DNA of 64,000 nt, taken from NCBI GenBank assembly GCA_050743865.1, contig JBOGGE010000002.1, positions 10,906-74,905 on the forward strand. The letters run 5' to 3'. The position numbers and the translations under genes were made by a program. Origin of the DNA: DAHUZJ01 sp050743865. GTDB taxonomy: Bacteria > Actinomycetota > Acidimicrobiia > Acidimicrobiales > RAAP-2. The notes under the pieces were generated by a model. That model did no database searches. It worked only from the letters and a program-made list of their open reading frames with translations, and was not told the origin of the DNA. Below are positions 7,298 through 15,743 of the stretch, in pieces (positions within the stretch are counted from its first letter, which is position 1; each line of letters starts with the position of its first letter).

Positions 7298-9097
7298 GTG
7301 GCGCCACGGGGCTGGCGCCCGTACGTGGTGGCGTTCGTCCTCTACCAGGCGCTGTCGCTGGCCGCATGGTGGCACCTGGTGGCCGGCGGGCTCTCCCGGA
7401 CCCTCCCGCCCGGGTCGGGGGACCCGGGCCAGGAGGTGTGGTTCCTCGCCTGGCTCCCCCACGCCCTCACGGCGGGCACCAACCCGTTCTTCAGCCACGC
7501 CATCTTCGCTCCGGCCGGCGTCAACCTCCTGGCCAACACCTCGGTCGACCTGCTCGGCCTGGTGCTGTGGCCGGTGACGGCGGCAGCGGGGCCGGTGGCG
7601 GCGTTCGGCCTGGCGTGCCTGCTGGCCCCAGCGGTGAGCGCCGTCGCCGCCTACGCCTTCTGCGCCCGCTACGTCGCCTGGCGGCCGGCGGCGTTCGTCG
7701 GGGGCCTGTGCTACGGCTTCGGGCCGTTCGTGGGGACCGACCTGCGCTTCGGCCATCTCGATCTGACCTGGCTGCCCATCCCGCCGCTGATCTTCCTGGC
7801 CCTCGACGAGCTCCTCGTGCGCCGGCGGCGCCGGCCGGTGACCGTCGGGGTGGCGCTGGGCCTGGCCGTGTGCGCCCAGTTCTTCCTCTCGACCGAGATG
7901 CTGGCCGTCACTGCCGTCATGGTGGCGGCAGGCCTGGTGCTGGCGGCGGCGGCGCACCCGCGCCTGGTGCTCCCCCGCCTGTCGTGGGCGTGGCCGGGCC
8001 TGGCCACGGCGGGCGGGCTGGCCGTGGCGCTGCTCGGCTACCCGGCGTGGATGGCCGTGGCCGGCCCCCGCCACATCTCGGGGCCGGTGTGGCCGTACAT
8101 CGACCGGCTGTCGGCGACCGTCGGCGCCTCGGTGCTGCCCCACGGCGAGCTCGGCGGCGTCGCCTTCATCTCCGGCGGCAACGGCAGCTACCTGGGGGTG
8201 GCCCTGCTCCTCGTCCTGGGCGGCGGCGGGCTCGCCTACCGGCGGTCCGGGCCGCTGCGTTTCGCCCTGGCCATGGTGGTCGTCGCCTACGTCGCCTCCC
8301 TCGGCTACCGGCTCCACCTCGGTTCGGGGACCACGCCCCTCCCCCTGCCCGCCGCCGTGCTCAGCCACCTTCCTGTGCTCGACTCCGTCGTCCCCGAGCG
8401 CTTCGCCGCCCTGGTGGACCTCTTCGCCGGGCTCGCCCTGGCCCTCGTCGTCGACCATGTCCGGCGGGGGGCACCCGCTGCCATCGGTGGCCGGGGCCAG
8501 GGAGGTCGGGCCCGCCTCGCCATTGCCTCGTGCCTCGCCGTCGCCGCCCTGGCCACGATGGCCCTGGTGCCGCCGTGGCCCTACCCGGTGCGCCACCTGG
8601 CCGGGCGGCCCGCCTTCCGCTCCCCGCTGCTCTCGGCCCCGGGGGCGCCGGCGTCCGAGCCCGGGAGGGCGCGCCGGGCGGCGCCGACGGCCACCGCCGG
8701 CCGGAACGTGGTGGCGGTGTACCCGTTCGCCCCCGGCGCCGTCTCGGACCAGATGGTGTGGCAGGCGCGGGCAGGCTTCCCCTTCGACCTGGCCGACGGG
8801 TACGCGTTGGTCCCGGGGCACCACGGCGCCATCCAGTCGCCCCCGCCGGACGCCCTCTGGCTCCTCCTCGCCGCCGCCACAATCGGCACCCTGGCCCTCC
8901 CGGTGCCGCCGCCCAAGCGCCGGGCCGTGCGGGCCGCCCTCGGCGCCGACGGCATCGCCACGGTGGTGGTGCTCGGCAGGCGCCACGGGTCGGCGGACGT
9001 CCTGCGGGCGCTGACCGAGGTGCTCGGACCGCCCACGGCCGGCGTCGGCAGCGCCGTCGTGTGGGACATCGGCGACCGTCGACGGCCAGGCTCGTGA
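7298..9097 (+). CDS. Polytopic membrane protein, GT-C glycosyltransferase-like
   Basis: A 599-residue integral membrane protein with roughly ten hydrophobic segments and a final soluble stretch of about 170 residues, probably outside the cell. An early aspartate loop (PGSGDPGQEVWF), a long loop after the first helix and the pattern of alternating short loops resemble GT-C mannosyl/arabinosyl transferases that use lipid-linked sugars. No catalytic residue can be proven. GTG at 7298 begins a basic segment just before the first helix; upstream codons in this frame lie inside moaD. It is the last gene in the cofactor strand run and is probably not functionally tied to it. Confidence 0.65.
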   Translation: MAPRGWRPYVVAFVLYQALSLAAWWHLVAGGLSRTLPPGSGDPGQEVWFLAWLPHALTAGTNPFFSHAIFAPAGVNLLANTSVDLLGLVLWPVTAAAGPVAAFGLACLLAPAVSAVAAYAFCARYVAWRPAAFVGGLCYGFGPFVGTDLRFGHLDLTWLPIPPLIFLALDELLVRRRRRPVTVGVALGLAVCAQFFLSTEMLAVTAVMVAAGLVLAAAAHPRLVLPRLSWAWPGLATAGGLAVALLGYPAWMAVAGPRHISGPVWPYIDRLSATVGASVLPHGELGGVAFISGGNGSYLGVALLLVLGGGGLAYRRSGPLRFALAMVVVAYVASLGYRLHLGSGTTPLPLPAAVLSHLPVLDSVVPERFAALVDLFAGLALALVVDHVRRGAPAAIGGRGQGGRARLAIASCLAVAALATMALVPPWPYPVRHLAGRPAFRSPLLSAPGAPASEPGRARRAAPTATAGRNVVAVYPFAPGAVSDQMVWQARAGFPFDLADGYALVPGHHGAIQSPPPDALWLLLAAATIGTLALPVPPPKRRAVRAALGADGIATVVVLGRRHGSADVLRALTEVLGPPTAGVGSAVVWDIGDRRRPGS

Positions 9098-9273
9098 CCG
9101 GGGCACCGGGTCGGTGCGCGCCCCCTCGGCGCGGCGATTCCTGCGTCCGGTGGTGCACTGCCACCGGCCGGGCCAGGCCGTCGAGCTGACGGAACGGGCT
9201 CGATCCTCGTCGGCCGCTCCACTACCATCCACCGTCGAGCCGTCAGCAGAGCTATGACGGGTGGAGATCGCGT

Positions 9274-10059
9274 ATGGGCACAGCCGACAGGGCACAGCGG
9301 TTGGCGACGACAGGCGACATCACGGCGAATGCCCTTTTCAGAGCGGTGGCCGAGACCTCCGACGACGCTGTCTTCGTCTGCGACGCAGTCGGCTCGATCA
9401 CCACGTGGTGCAAGGCGGCCGAGCGGTTGTTCGGCTGTGCCGCCAGCGTCGCCCTCGGCGAGCCCCTCGACCACCTCTTCGCCGAGCACCTGCGCAAGGA
9501 GGTGCGGGCCGTTCTCGCGATGGCAATCGCCGGTGATCAGATCAAGCGCTTCGAGAGCGAGGTTCTCCTGCCCGACGGGATGCCGATGCCGGTCTCTCTC
9601 TCCCTGGGTCCGGTGGTCGACGACTCGCGGGGACATGTCGCGTCGGTCGTGATCGTCCGCGACGTCACCGAGCAGCAGCTGGCCCAAGCGAGCCTGGCGG
9701 AGGTGGAGGCTCGGCTGGAGCAGGGCGAAGCGCTGGCCCACGTCGGAAGCTGGCTATGGGATCTCAGGACGGGCACCGTGCAGTGGAGCGCCGAACTTTA
9801 CCGGATGCACGGGGTCGACCCCCGTGGTTTCGACGGAACCCTGGAATCCCACCTGCAGCTCATCCATTCGGAAGACCGCGAACGCGTCCGGGCGGCGATG
9901 AGCGCCTCGGTCTCATCGGGGGATCCCTTCGAGGCAGAGTACCGGGTGATCCGCCCCGACCACCAGGTCCAGGTCGTTCGCCTACAAGCCGAGCCCACCA
10001 TCGGATCGGCAGGCACGCCGGTCGGATTGCGCGGGATCGGTCAGGCGGTGGAGGGTTGA
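9274..10059 (+). CDS. Double PAS domain protein without an output domain
   Basis: A soluble 261-residue protein. Residues about 20-135 form one PAS domain (FRAVAETSDDAVFVCD through VVIVRDVTEQQ). After a short coiled linker (about 135-155), a second PAS domain with a PAC-like end covers residues 155-258 (WLWDLRTGTVQWSAELYRMHGVDP). No kinase, GGDEF, EAL or HTH domain follows; the gene simply stops after the PAC motif. It may signal by protein-protein contact or be a truncated sensor. A candidate -10 box TACCAT lies at 9223-9228. It is the nearest gene to the hydrogenase regulator, but tail-to-tail with it. Confidence 0.8.
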   Translation: MGTADRAQRLATTGDITANALFRAVAETSDDAVFVCDAVGSITTWCKAAERLFGCAASVALGEPLDHLFAEHLRKEVRAVLAMAIAGDQIKRFESEVLLPDGMPMPVSLSLGPVVDDSRGHVASVVIVRDVTEQQLAQASLAEVEARLEQGEALAHVGSWLWDLRTGTVQWSAELYRMHGVDPRGFDGTLESHLQLIHSEDRERVRAAMSASVSSGDPFEAEYRVIRPDHQVQVVRLQAEPTIGSAGTPVGLRGIGQAVEG

Positions 10060-10169
10060 GGCGGTCCGGAGGGGGACGGACGGGGGGTGTGACCGGCGAG
10101 GACGGGAGGCGGGAGCCAGACGTGACGGTCCGAACGGACGGGAGCGGGACCGGCCCGGGCGGCCCGACC

Positions 10170-10430
10170 TCACGGTCGGTCGTGGCCAAGCAGGCTCGTG
10201 ACCCGGGCCACGAGATCCCCGCCGGCGTCCGACGGCCTGTCCTCGCCGTCGACGACAGCCGCCCACGCCCGCAGGGTGCTTCCTGCTTGCGCACGGGCGG
10301 ACGAGATCACGTCTGCGAGCTCATCGGTGTCGTACAGGGCCTTCAACGAGCGACGGAGCCGTTCGAGGTCCTTTCCGCCAGATTTGGCCCCGATCACGTA
10401 CCCGATCACCAATGCCAGAGTGATGCTCAC
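10170..10430 (-). CDS. Small GYxxG membrane-associated protein, coupled to the PadR-YceI regulator
   Basis: An 86-residue protein with one N-terminal hydrophobic glycine-containing segment (VSITLALVIGYVIGAKSG) followed by a charged amphipathic region (LERLRRSLKALYDTDELADVI). This is reminiscent of YtxH-like glycine-rich small membrane proteins. GTG at 10430 overlaps the stop of the PadR-YceI gene (GTGA), so the two are translationally coupled. It aligns by eye with the 77-residue protein at 19542 inside the hydrogenase operon: GYV-I/F-G, then LRR, then an acidic helix. Function is unknown, but the paralogue pattern ties it to the hydrogenase. Confidence 0.6.
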   Translation of the reverse strand: MSITLALVIGYVIGAKSGGKDLERLRRSLKALYDTDELADVISSARAQAGSTLRAWAAVVDGEDRPSDAGGDLVARVTSLLGHDRP

Positions 10431-11479
10431 CCGGGTACCTCCAATTCGGCCTCGGCTTGGAGCCGCACTCGTACGTCGGGATAGATGCGGAACATGAGCA
10501 CGGTCGGCGAAGTCACGGCAAAGTCGCGGACATCGAAGACCTGCTCGCCGGTGATGACGAGGTGGGAGTCGGACACGGCCTTCACGCGCACCGTCCCGGT
10601 GACCGGCCTGGTGACGCCATGGAAGGTGAGCTCCCCCACGAGCCGGTAGCGGGCCCCCGGCCCGCTCACCGTGCACTCCTGCAGATCGACCGCGGCCGTC
10701 GGATAGCGGCGGGCGTCGATCCTGCGTAGGAGCTCGGCGTCGTACAACGCCCGGCCAGAGCTGAGACGGGACACGTCGATCTCGAGGCGCGCCGACGGGG
10801 CGATGTCGGTACGCACCACCCCTGTCACGACCGCGGCGCGGATCGATCCTCCGATCCCGATGACGCCGAAGCTCAACGGTCCCACCGTCGACCGGACCTC
10901 TACCAGCACTGCCGACCGATCGGGGACCAGGCGGAAGGAGCGCACCACCGCCGGCTCCGTGGCAACCCAGCCGGCGCAGGCGTCCGCTGCCGGCCCGTCC
11001 AAGAGCTCGTCCACCGAGACGAGCCGTCTCCGTCCGCCGCTGCTGGACGACACTGGCGAAGGGTACACGCCCAAGGTCAGGGCCCAGCCTCCTTCGACTT
11101 CGGCCAGCACCGAGTCGGTGGTAGCGATGGCCTGATAGCGGCGCAGGACCTGGCCGAGGTGGTCGTGCTCCTGCTTGATGACGCCCATCCACTGCCGAAG
11201 CGCCCGCCCTCCGGCATCGGTGAGCAGGTAGATCCGGCGGGCACGCCCTGCCATGGCGCTCGGCGGCGACACCTCGACGAGCCCGTCACCCTCCAGCTGC
11301 GCAAGAGCCCGGTACACAGCCGGCCGGTCGACATGGCCGAAGCCGAGCGCCTGGAGCTCCGGCACCAACCCGTACCCGTGGCCAGGCCGCTCGGAGAGCA
11401 AGAGCAATAGGGCCGGGAACATGAACCGACGGGGGGGTGCCAGCTCGAAACGCGACATCTTGTGCGCCGTTGTCGCCAT
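10427..11479 (-). CDS. PadR-type transcriptional regulator fused to a YceI-like domain
   Basis: A 350-residue fusion. Residues about 20-130 are a PadR winged helix (LLLLSERPGHGYGL, RPAVYRALAQLEGDGLVE, YLLTDAGG) plus the usual C-terminal dimerisation helix. Residues about 180-350 form a YceI-like lipocalin domain, a fold known to bind isoprenoid chains. The YceI part matches the separate YceI protein at 18373: both carry VSRLSSG, RRID, an FD-RDF strand and a closing LM-P-V-VR segment. ATG at 11479 has a good RBS (GGGAGGG, reverse of 11484-11490); an open frame to 11566 exists, but a TAGCGT box at 11538-11533 falls inside it. It is divergent from the hydrogenase operon and likely controls it. 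Confidence 0.85.
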   Translation of the reverse strand: MATTAHKMSRFELAPPRRFMFPALLLLLSERPGHGYGLVPELQALGFGHVDRPAVYRALAQLEGDGLVEVSPPSAMAGRARRIYLLTDAGGRALRQWMGVIKQEHDHLGQVLRRYQAIATTDSVLAEVEGGWALTLGVYPSPVSSSSGGRRRLVSVDELLDGPAADACAGWVATEPAVVRSFRLVPDRSAVLVEVRSTVGPLSFGVIGIGGSIRAAVVTGVVRTDIAPSARLEIDVSRLSSGRALYDAELLRRIDARRYPTAAVDLQECTVSGPGARYRLVGELTFHGVTRPVTGTVRVKAVSDSHLVITGEQVFDVRDFAVTSPTVLMFRIYPDVRVRLQAEAELEVPG

Positions 11480-11699
11480 GGCACCCTCCCGGGCTGCTTG
11501 CGACCCCGTCCGGCCCCGCAGCCGATCGACCAACGCTACCCCTACCCCACTTCCCTGCCTCCCCATTCCAATTCACCCACTTCGTTGAGCCCGGACCTCT
11601 TGACGGTGTGAAAGACACTCATTTACAAGGGCAGCCGCGGGGCGTAGGACGCAGGGAGCCGCACATTTCGGCGCGGCACGCGATCGGGAGGTGGTTGTC
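11480..11699. promoter_or_regulatory. Divergent control region between the PadR-YceI regulator and the hydrogenase operon
   Basis: A 220-bp region with no gene. Leftward, TAGCGT (11538-11533) could drive the regulator with a leader of about 47 bases. Rightward, TTGACG at 11600-11605 could be a -35, but the 17-base-spaced TTACAA is a poor -10. A short inverted repeat GTGT-N5-ACAC lies at 11606-11618 and could be an operator half. GGGAGG at 11686-11691 is the RBS that selects GTG 11700 for the small subunit. Confidence 0.4.
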
Positions 11700-12755
11700 G
11701 TGACGGTAACCGAGGCGCCGCCGGACGAAGCCGTCGTCCACGTGCTGTGGATCAACGCCGGGCTCAGCTGCGACGGGGATTCCGTCGCCCTCACCGCGGC
11801 GACCCAGCCGAGCATCGAGGAGATCGCCATGGGCGCGCTCCCTGGGCTTCCCAAGATCGCCGTGCACTGGCCGTTGATCGACTTCGAGTGCGGCCCGGTC
11901 GGGGGAACCGACGACTTCATCGAATGGTTCTTCCGGGCCGACCGGGGCGAGCTCGACCCGTTCGTCTTGGTGGTGGAGGGCTCGATCCCCAACGAGGCCA
12001 TCAAGCGTGAGGGGTACTGGTGCGGGTTCGGCAACAATCCGGACACCGACCAGCCCATGACGACGAGCGAGTGGCTCGATCGCCTGGCGCCGAAGGCGCT
12101 GGTGGTCCTGGCCGCCGGGACTTGCGCCTGCTATGGCGGCATTCACGCCATGGCGGGTAACCCGACGGGCGCCATGGGCGTCCCCGACTATCTGGGGTGG
12201 GGCTGGAGGTCAAAGGCGGGCATCCCGATCGTGTGCGTCCCGGGCTGCCCCACCCACCCGGACAACCTCTCCGAGACGATCCTGTACCTGCTCTACCAGG
12301 CCACGGGGCAAGCACCGATGATCCCCCTCGACGACTCCCTGCGACCGCAGTGGTTGTTCGGCAGCACCGTGCACGAGGGCTGCGACCGAGCCGGCTACTA
12401 CGAGCAGGGCGACTTCGCCAGCGAGTACGGCTCGCCCAAGTGCATTGTGAAGCTGGGGTGCTGGGGCCCGGTGGTCAAGTGCAATGTCCCCAAGAGGGGC
12501 TGGATCAACGGGGTGGGCGGCTGCCCGAACGTCGGTGGCATCTGCATCGGCTGCACCATGCCGGGTTTCCCCGACAAGTTCATGCCGTTCATGGACGAAC
12601 CGCCGGGCGCCCGGGTCTCGACGGTGGCCAGCGGCCTGTACGGCGGGGCCATCCGGGGACTGCGCCGGATCACCGCCCACACGCTCGAAGACGAGCCGAA
12701 GTGGCGCCTGCCGGGCAAAGAGCTGGTGACCGGGTACAAGGGAACGTGGAGGTAG
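11700..12755 (+). CDS. hhyS: [NiFe] hydrogenase small subunit, actinobacterial high-affinity type (group 1h-like)
   Basis: Electron-transfer subunit holding three Fe-S clusters. In this 351-residue protein the first proximal-cluster motif reads Cys24-Asp-Gly-Asp27, so the second cysteine is replaced by aspartate. With Cys142 and Cys183 this gives the 3Cys-1Asp ligand set described for actinobacterial-type hydrogenases. Downstream motifs HEGCDRAGYYEQG, LGCWGPVVKCN and GGICIGCTMPGFPD supply the other clusters. There is no Tat signal, in keeping with cytoplasm-facing group 1h enzymes. GTG 11700 is chosen over 11691 because the RBS GGGAGG ends at 11691. It is the first gene of a 17-gene operon. 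Confidence 0.93.
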   Translation: MTVTEAPPDEAVVHVLWINAGLSCDGDSVALTAATQPSIEEIAMGALPGLPKIAVHWPLIDFECGPVGGTDDFIEWFFRADRGELDPFVLVVEGSIPNEAIKREGYWCGFGNNPDTDQPMTTSEWLDRLAPKALVVLAAGTCACYGGIHAMAGNPTGAMGVPDYLGWGWRSKAGIPIVCVPGCPTHPDNLSETILYLLYQATGQAPMIPLDDSLRPQWLFGSTVHEGCDRAGYYEQGDFASEYGSPKCIVKLGCWGPVVKCNVPKRGWINGVGGCPNVGGICIGCTMPGFPDKFMPFMDEPPGARVSTVASGLYGGAIRGLRRITAHTLEDEPKWRLPGKELVTGYKGTWR

Positions 12756-12759
12756 GACG

Positions 12760-14544
12760 GTGGCCAAAGCACTTACCGACAACGACACCGGCCTGGTGGA
12801 GATGGCCTGGGACCCCATCACCCGGATCGTGGGCAGCTTGGGGATCTACACCAAGATCGACTTCGGGAGAGGCAAGGTCGTCGAGTGCCACAGCACTTCG
12901 TCGATCTTTCGCGGCTACAGCGTCTTCATGAAGGGGAAGGACCCCCGGGACGCCCACTTCATCACCAGCCGGATCTGCGGCATCTGCGGCGACAACCACG
13001 CCACCTGCTCGTGCTACGCCCAGAACATGGCGTATGGCGTGCACCCGCCGGCGCTCGGCGAACAGATCGTCAACCTCGGCGAAGCGGCCGAGTACATGTT
13101 CGACCACAACATCTTCCAGGAGAACCTGGTCGGAGTGGACTTCTGCGAGAAGATGGTCGCCGAGACCAACCCCGGCGTGCTGGAGCAGGCCAACCGCACC
13201 GAGGCCCCGCACGCTGCCGACCACGGGTACAGAACGGTCGGCGACATCATGCGCTCGCTCAACCCGTTCTCCGGCGAGTTCTACCGCGAGGCCCTGCAGG
13301 TGAGCCGCTCCACCCGGGAGATGTTCTGCCTCATGGAGGGCCGCCACGTGCACCCCTCCACGCTGTATCCCGGCGGCGTCGGCACGACGGCCACCATCCA
13401 GCTGTTCACCGACTACTACACCCGGCTCATGCGCTACGTGGAGTTCATGAAGCGGGTCGTACCGATGCACGACGACCTGTTCGACTTCTTCTACCAGGCG
13501 ATGCCCGGGTACGAGGAGGTCGGCCGGCGCCGGGTGCTCCTCGGTTGTTGGGGCGCCTTCCAGGACCCGTCGGTGTGCAACTTCAACTACCGGGACATGA
13601 CCACCTGGGGACGGGCCATGGGTGTGACGCCCGGGGTGGTTGTCGACGGGAACCTCGTCACCAACGATCTGGTCGAGATCAACCTGGGCATCCGCATCCT
13701 GCTCGGCCACTCGTTCTACGGCGACTGGGGAGACCAGGAGATGTTCGTCACCCGCGACCCGCTCGGCAATCCTGTCGACCGCCGCCATCCGTGGAACCAG
13801 CACACCAACCCCGCGCCCCAGAAGCGAGACTTCGACGGCAACTACAGCTGGGTGATGGCTCCCCGCTGGTCTGACGGGAGCGATGATCTCGCCCTCGACA
13901 CCGGCGGTGGTCCCCTGGCCCGCCTCTGGTCGACCGCGCTGTCCGGCCTGGTGAGCACCGACCACGTCAAGGCCACCGGCGACAGCGTGGTCATCAACCT
14001 GCCCAAGACGGCACTCAAGCCCGAAGTCAGCCTCGAATGGAAGATCCCGCGGTGGTCCAACACCATCGAGCGTGACCGGGCCCGTACCTACTTCCAGGCC
14101 TACGCGGCGGCGTCGGCTCTGGACTTCATCGAGAAGGCGTTGGCCGACGTGCGGGCCGGCAGGACGAAGACCTGGGAGCCCTTCGAAGTTCCCGACGAGG
14201 CGATCGGCTGCGGGTTCACCGAGGCGGTCCGCGGCGTCCTGTCACACCACATGGTGATAAAGGGCGGCAAGATCGCCAACTATCACCCCTACCCGCCGAC
14301 GCCGTGGAACGCCAGCCCCCGCGACAGCAACGGCACGCCCGGCCCGTATGAGGATGCGGTCATCGACTCGCCCATCTTCGAGGAGAACGACCAGGAGCAC
14401 TTCAAGGGCATCGACATCATGCGGTCGGTGCGGAGCTTCGATCCTTGCCTGCCGTGCGGCGTGCACATGTACCTCGGCAAGGGAAAGGTCCTGAAGAAGC
14501 TCCACTCGCCCACGCAGGTGGCGACTCCCGATCTCGCCTCCTGA
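12760..14544 (+). CDS. hhyL: [NiFe] hydrogenase large subunit, actinobacterial high-affinity type (group 1h-like)
   Basis: Catalytic subunit that splits H2 at a Ni-Fe(CN)2CO centre. It has 594 residues. The N-terminal motif RICGICGDNH supplies Cys73 and Cys76; the C-terminal DPCLPCGVH supplies Cys563 and Cys566, ending at His569. Twenty-five residues follow His569, so this is a precursor whose tail must be cut off by the maturation protease encoded at 17775. GTG 12760 lies 5 bases after the small-subunit stop, with GGAGG just before it. Group 1h enzymes in Actinobacteria oxidise H2 at atmospheric concentrations and feed electrons to the respiratory chain; that role is inferred from family. 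Confidence 0.95.
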   Translation: MAKALTDNDTGLVEMAWDPITRIVGSLGIYTKIDFGRGKVVECHSTSSIFRGYSVFMKGKDPRDAHFITSRICGICGDNHATCSCYAQNMAYGVHPPALGEQIVNLGEAAEYMFDHNIFQENLVGVDFCEKMVAETNPGVLEQANRTEAPHAADHGYRTVGDIMRSLNPFSGEFYREALQVSRSTREMFCLMEGRHVHPSTLYPGGVGTTATIQLFTDYYTRLMRYVEFMKRVVPMHDDLFDFFYQAMPGYEEVGRRRVLLGCWGAFQDPSVCNFNYRDMTTWGRAMGVTPGVVVDGNLVTNDLVEINLGIRILLGHSFYGDWGDQEMFVTRDPLGNPVDRRHPWNQHTNPAPQKRDFDGNYSWVMAPRWSDGSDDLALDTGGGPLARLWSTALSGLVSTDHVKATGDSVVINLPKTALKPEVSLEWKIPRWSNTIERDRARTYFQAYAAASALDFIEKALADVRAGRTKTWEPFEVPDEAIGCGFTEAVRGVLSHHMVIKGGKIANYHPYPPTPWNASPRDSNGTPGPYEDAVIDSPIFEENDQEHFKGIDIMRSVRSFDPCLPCGVHMYLGKGKVLKKLHSPTQVATPDLAS

Positions 14545-14559
14545 GCACCGGAGCCGGCA

Positions 14560-15123
14560 ATGCCCGCACCGCAGAACCTCCGAGCCACCGGTGACCGGAT
14601 CGAGCAGTTGCTGGACGAGCTGCAGAGGGCGGCCAACCCGTCTTCGTTCCGCCTGGTCGAGGAGCTCTTGAAGCTGGTCACCGAGCTCTACGGTGCCGGG
14701 CTGGCGCGGATGATGTCGATGGTCACCGAGCACGCCCCCGATCTGGCCGAGGTGTGCGCGAAGGACGAGCTGGTGGCCAGCCTGCTCGTCGTGCATGGGC
14801 TGCACCCGGACCCAGTGGCCCGAAGGGTGGAGGGCGCCCTGGCCTCGGTTCGCCCGTTGCTCGCCGCACACGCCGGTGACGTGGAGCTCGTGGAGGTCGA
14901 CGCCGATGCCGGCATCGTCCGTCTCCGGCTCCTCGGGAGCTGCGACGGGTGCCCGTCGTCGGCCATCACCCTCCGGGGGGCTGTCGAGCGGTCGATCGCC
15001 GAAGCGGCACCTGAGATCGTCAGCGTCGAGGTTGACCAGCCATCCGGGGTGGCGTCGGTTCCCGTCGCCGTCGGCACCAAGCCGACGTACGCCGAGTGCC
15101 CGTCGGGAACGGCGAGCCGGTGA
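14560..15123 (+). CDS. NifU C-terminal-domain protein of the hydrogenase operon
   Basis: A 187-residue protein. Residues about 95-160 form a NifU-like Fe-S scaffold domain with the CDGC pair in LLGSCDGCPSS. The N-terminal 80 residues are helical and not recognised. It lies directly behind the large subunit and probably helps assemble or insert Fe-S clusters of the small subunit; that role is inferred. NifU-type genes at this position are usual in actinobacterial group 1h loci. The stop overlaps the GTG of the next gene. Whether the protein is a scaffold or a redox partner cannot be told. Confidence 0.85.
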   Translation: MPAPQNLRATGDRIEQLLDELQRAANPSSFRLVEELLKLVTELYGAGLARMMSMVTEHAPDLAEVCAKDELVASLLVVHGLHPDPVARRVEGALASVRPLLAAHAGDVELVEVDADAGIVRLRLLGSCDGCPSSAITLRGAVERSIAEAAPEIVSVEVDQPSGVASVPVAVGTKPTYAECPSGTASR

Positions 15124-15743
15124 GCGACCCGCTGGCCGTGCTCCAGCGCATCCGGCTGGCTCGCCCGAGCGAGGTGGTGCGAGCAGGGGAGCGTTGCCAG
15201 CTGTGCGCCGAGGAGATCCCCGACGTCCACGGCCATCTGGTCGACCTGCAGGCGCGCTCCCTGCTCTGCGCCTGCCGGGGCTGCTACCTGCTCTTCACCG
15301 CCGAGGGTGCCGGTGGCCCCCACTACCGGGCCGTTCCCGATCGGTACCTCGCCTTTCCCGGCTTCCAGCTGTCCCCGGCGCAGTGGGACTCCCTCCAGAT
15401 CCCGGTCAGCATCGCCTTCTTCTTCGTCAACTCCGCTCTCGGCCGGGTGGCGGCTTTCTACCCCGGTCCCGCCGGGGCCACCGAGTCCGAGCTCTCCCTC
15501 GACACCTGGGATGAGGTGGTATCGGCCAATCCCACGCTGGCCACGCTCGAACCCGACGTCGAGGCGTTCCTGGTCCAGGCTGACCCGGACCACGGCGCCC
15601 CGGAGTGCTTCCTGGTGCCCATCGACGCCTGCTACGAGCTGGTGGGGCGCCTCCGGAAGTCCTGGCGAGGGTTCGACGGCGGGCGAGAGGCCCACGACCA
15701 GTTGGACGCCTTCTTCGCCGGCGTGCGGAGCCGGGTCCGATGA
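15120..15743 (+). CDS. DUF5947 family hydrogenase-associated protein with five clustered cysteines
   Basis: A 207-residue protein of unknown function, matching by pattern the DUF5947 family of hydrogenase operons. The N-terminal third contains CQLC and, about 30 residues later, CACRGC, a set able to hold a metal ion or Fe-S cluster. Two further cysteines lie near the C-terminus. GTG at 15120 overlaps the NifU stop; the in-frame codon at 15096 would lie well inside that gene. Since the operon lacks an obvious Rieske or ferredoxin gene, this protein is a candidate electron carrier or assembly factor. That is inference only. Confidence 0.7.
   Translation: MSDPLAVLQRIRLARPSEVVRAGERCQLCAEEIPDVHGHLVDLQARSLLCACRGCYLLFTAEGAGGPHYRAVPDRYLAFPGFQLSPAQWDSLQIPVSIAFFFVNSALGRVAAFYPGPAGATESELSLDTWDEVVSANPTLATLEPDVEAFLVQADPDHGAPECFLVPIDACYELVGRLRKSWRGFDGGREAHDQLDAFFAGVRSRVR

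Noticed and set aside
6788..9295. An 835-codon minus-strand frame antisense to moaA, moaD and the membrane protein
   Set aside because: The translation is rich in Arg, Gly and Pro with no recognisable motif, while the plus-strand genes have clear domains.
11600..11628. A strong sigma-70-type promoter for the hydrogenase operon
   Set aside because: TTGACG is reasonable, but no acceptable -10 sits 16-18 bases downstream, so only a general control region was annotated.
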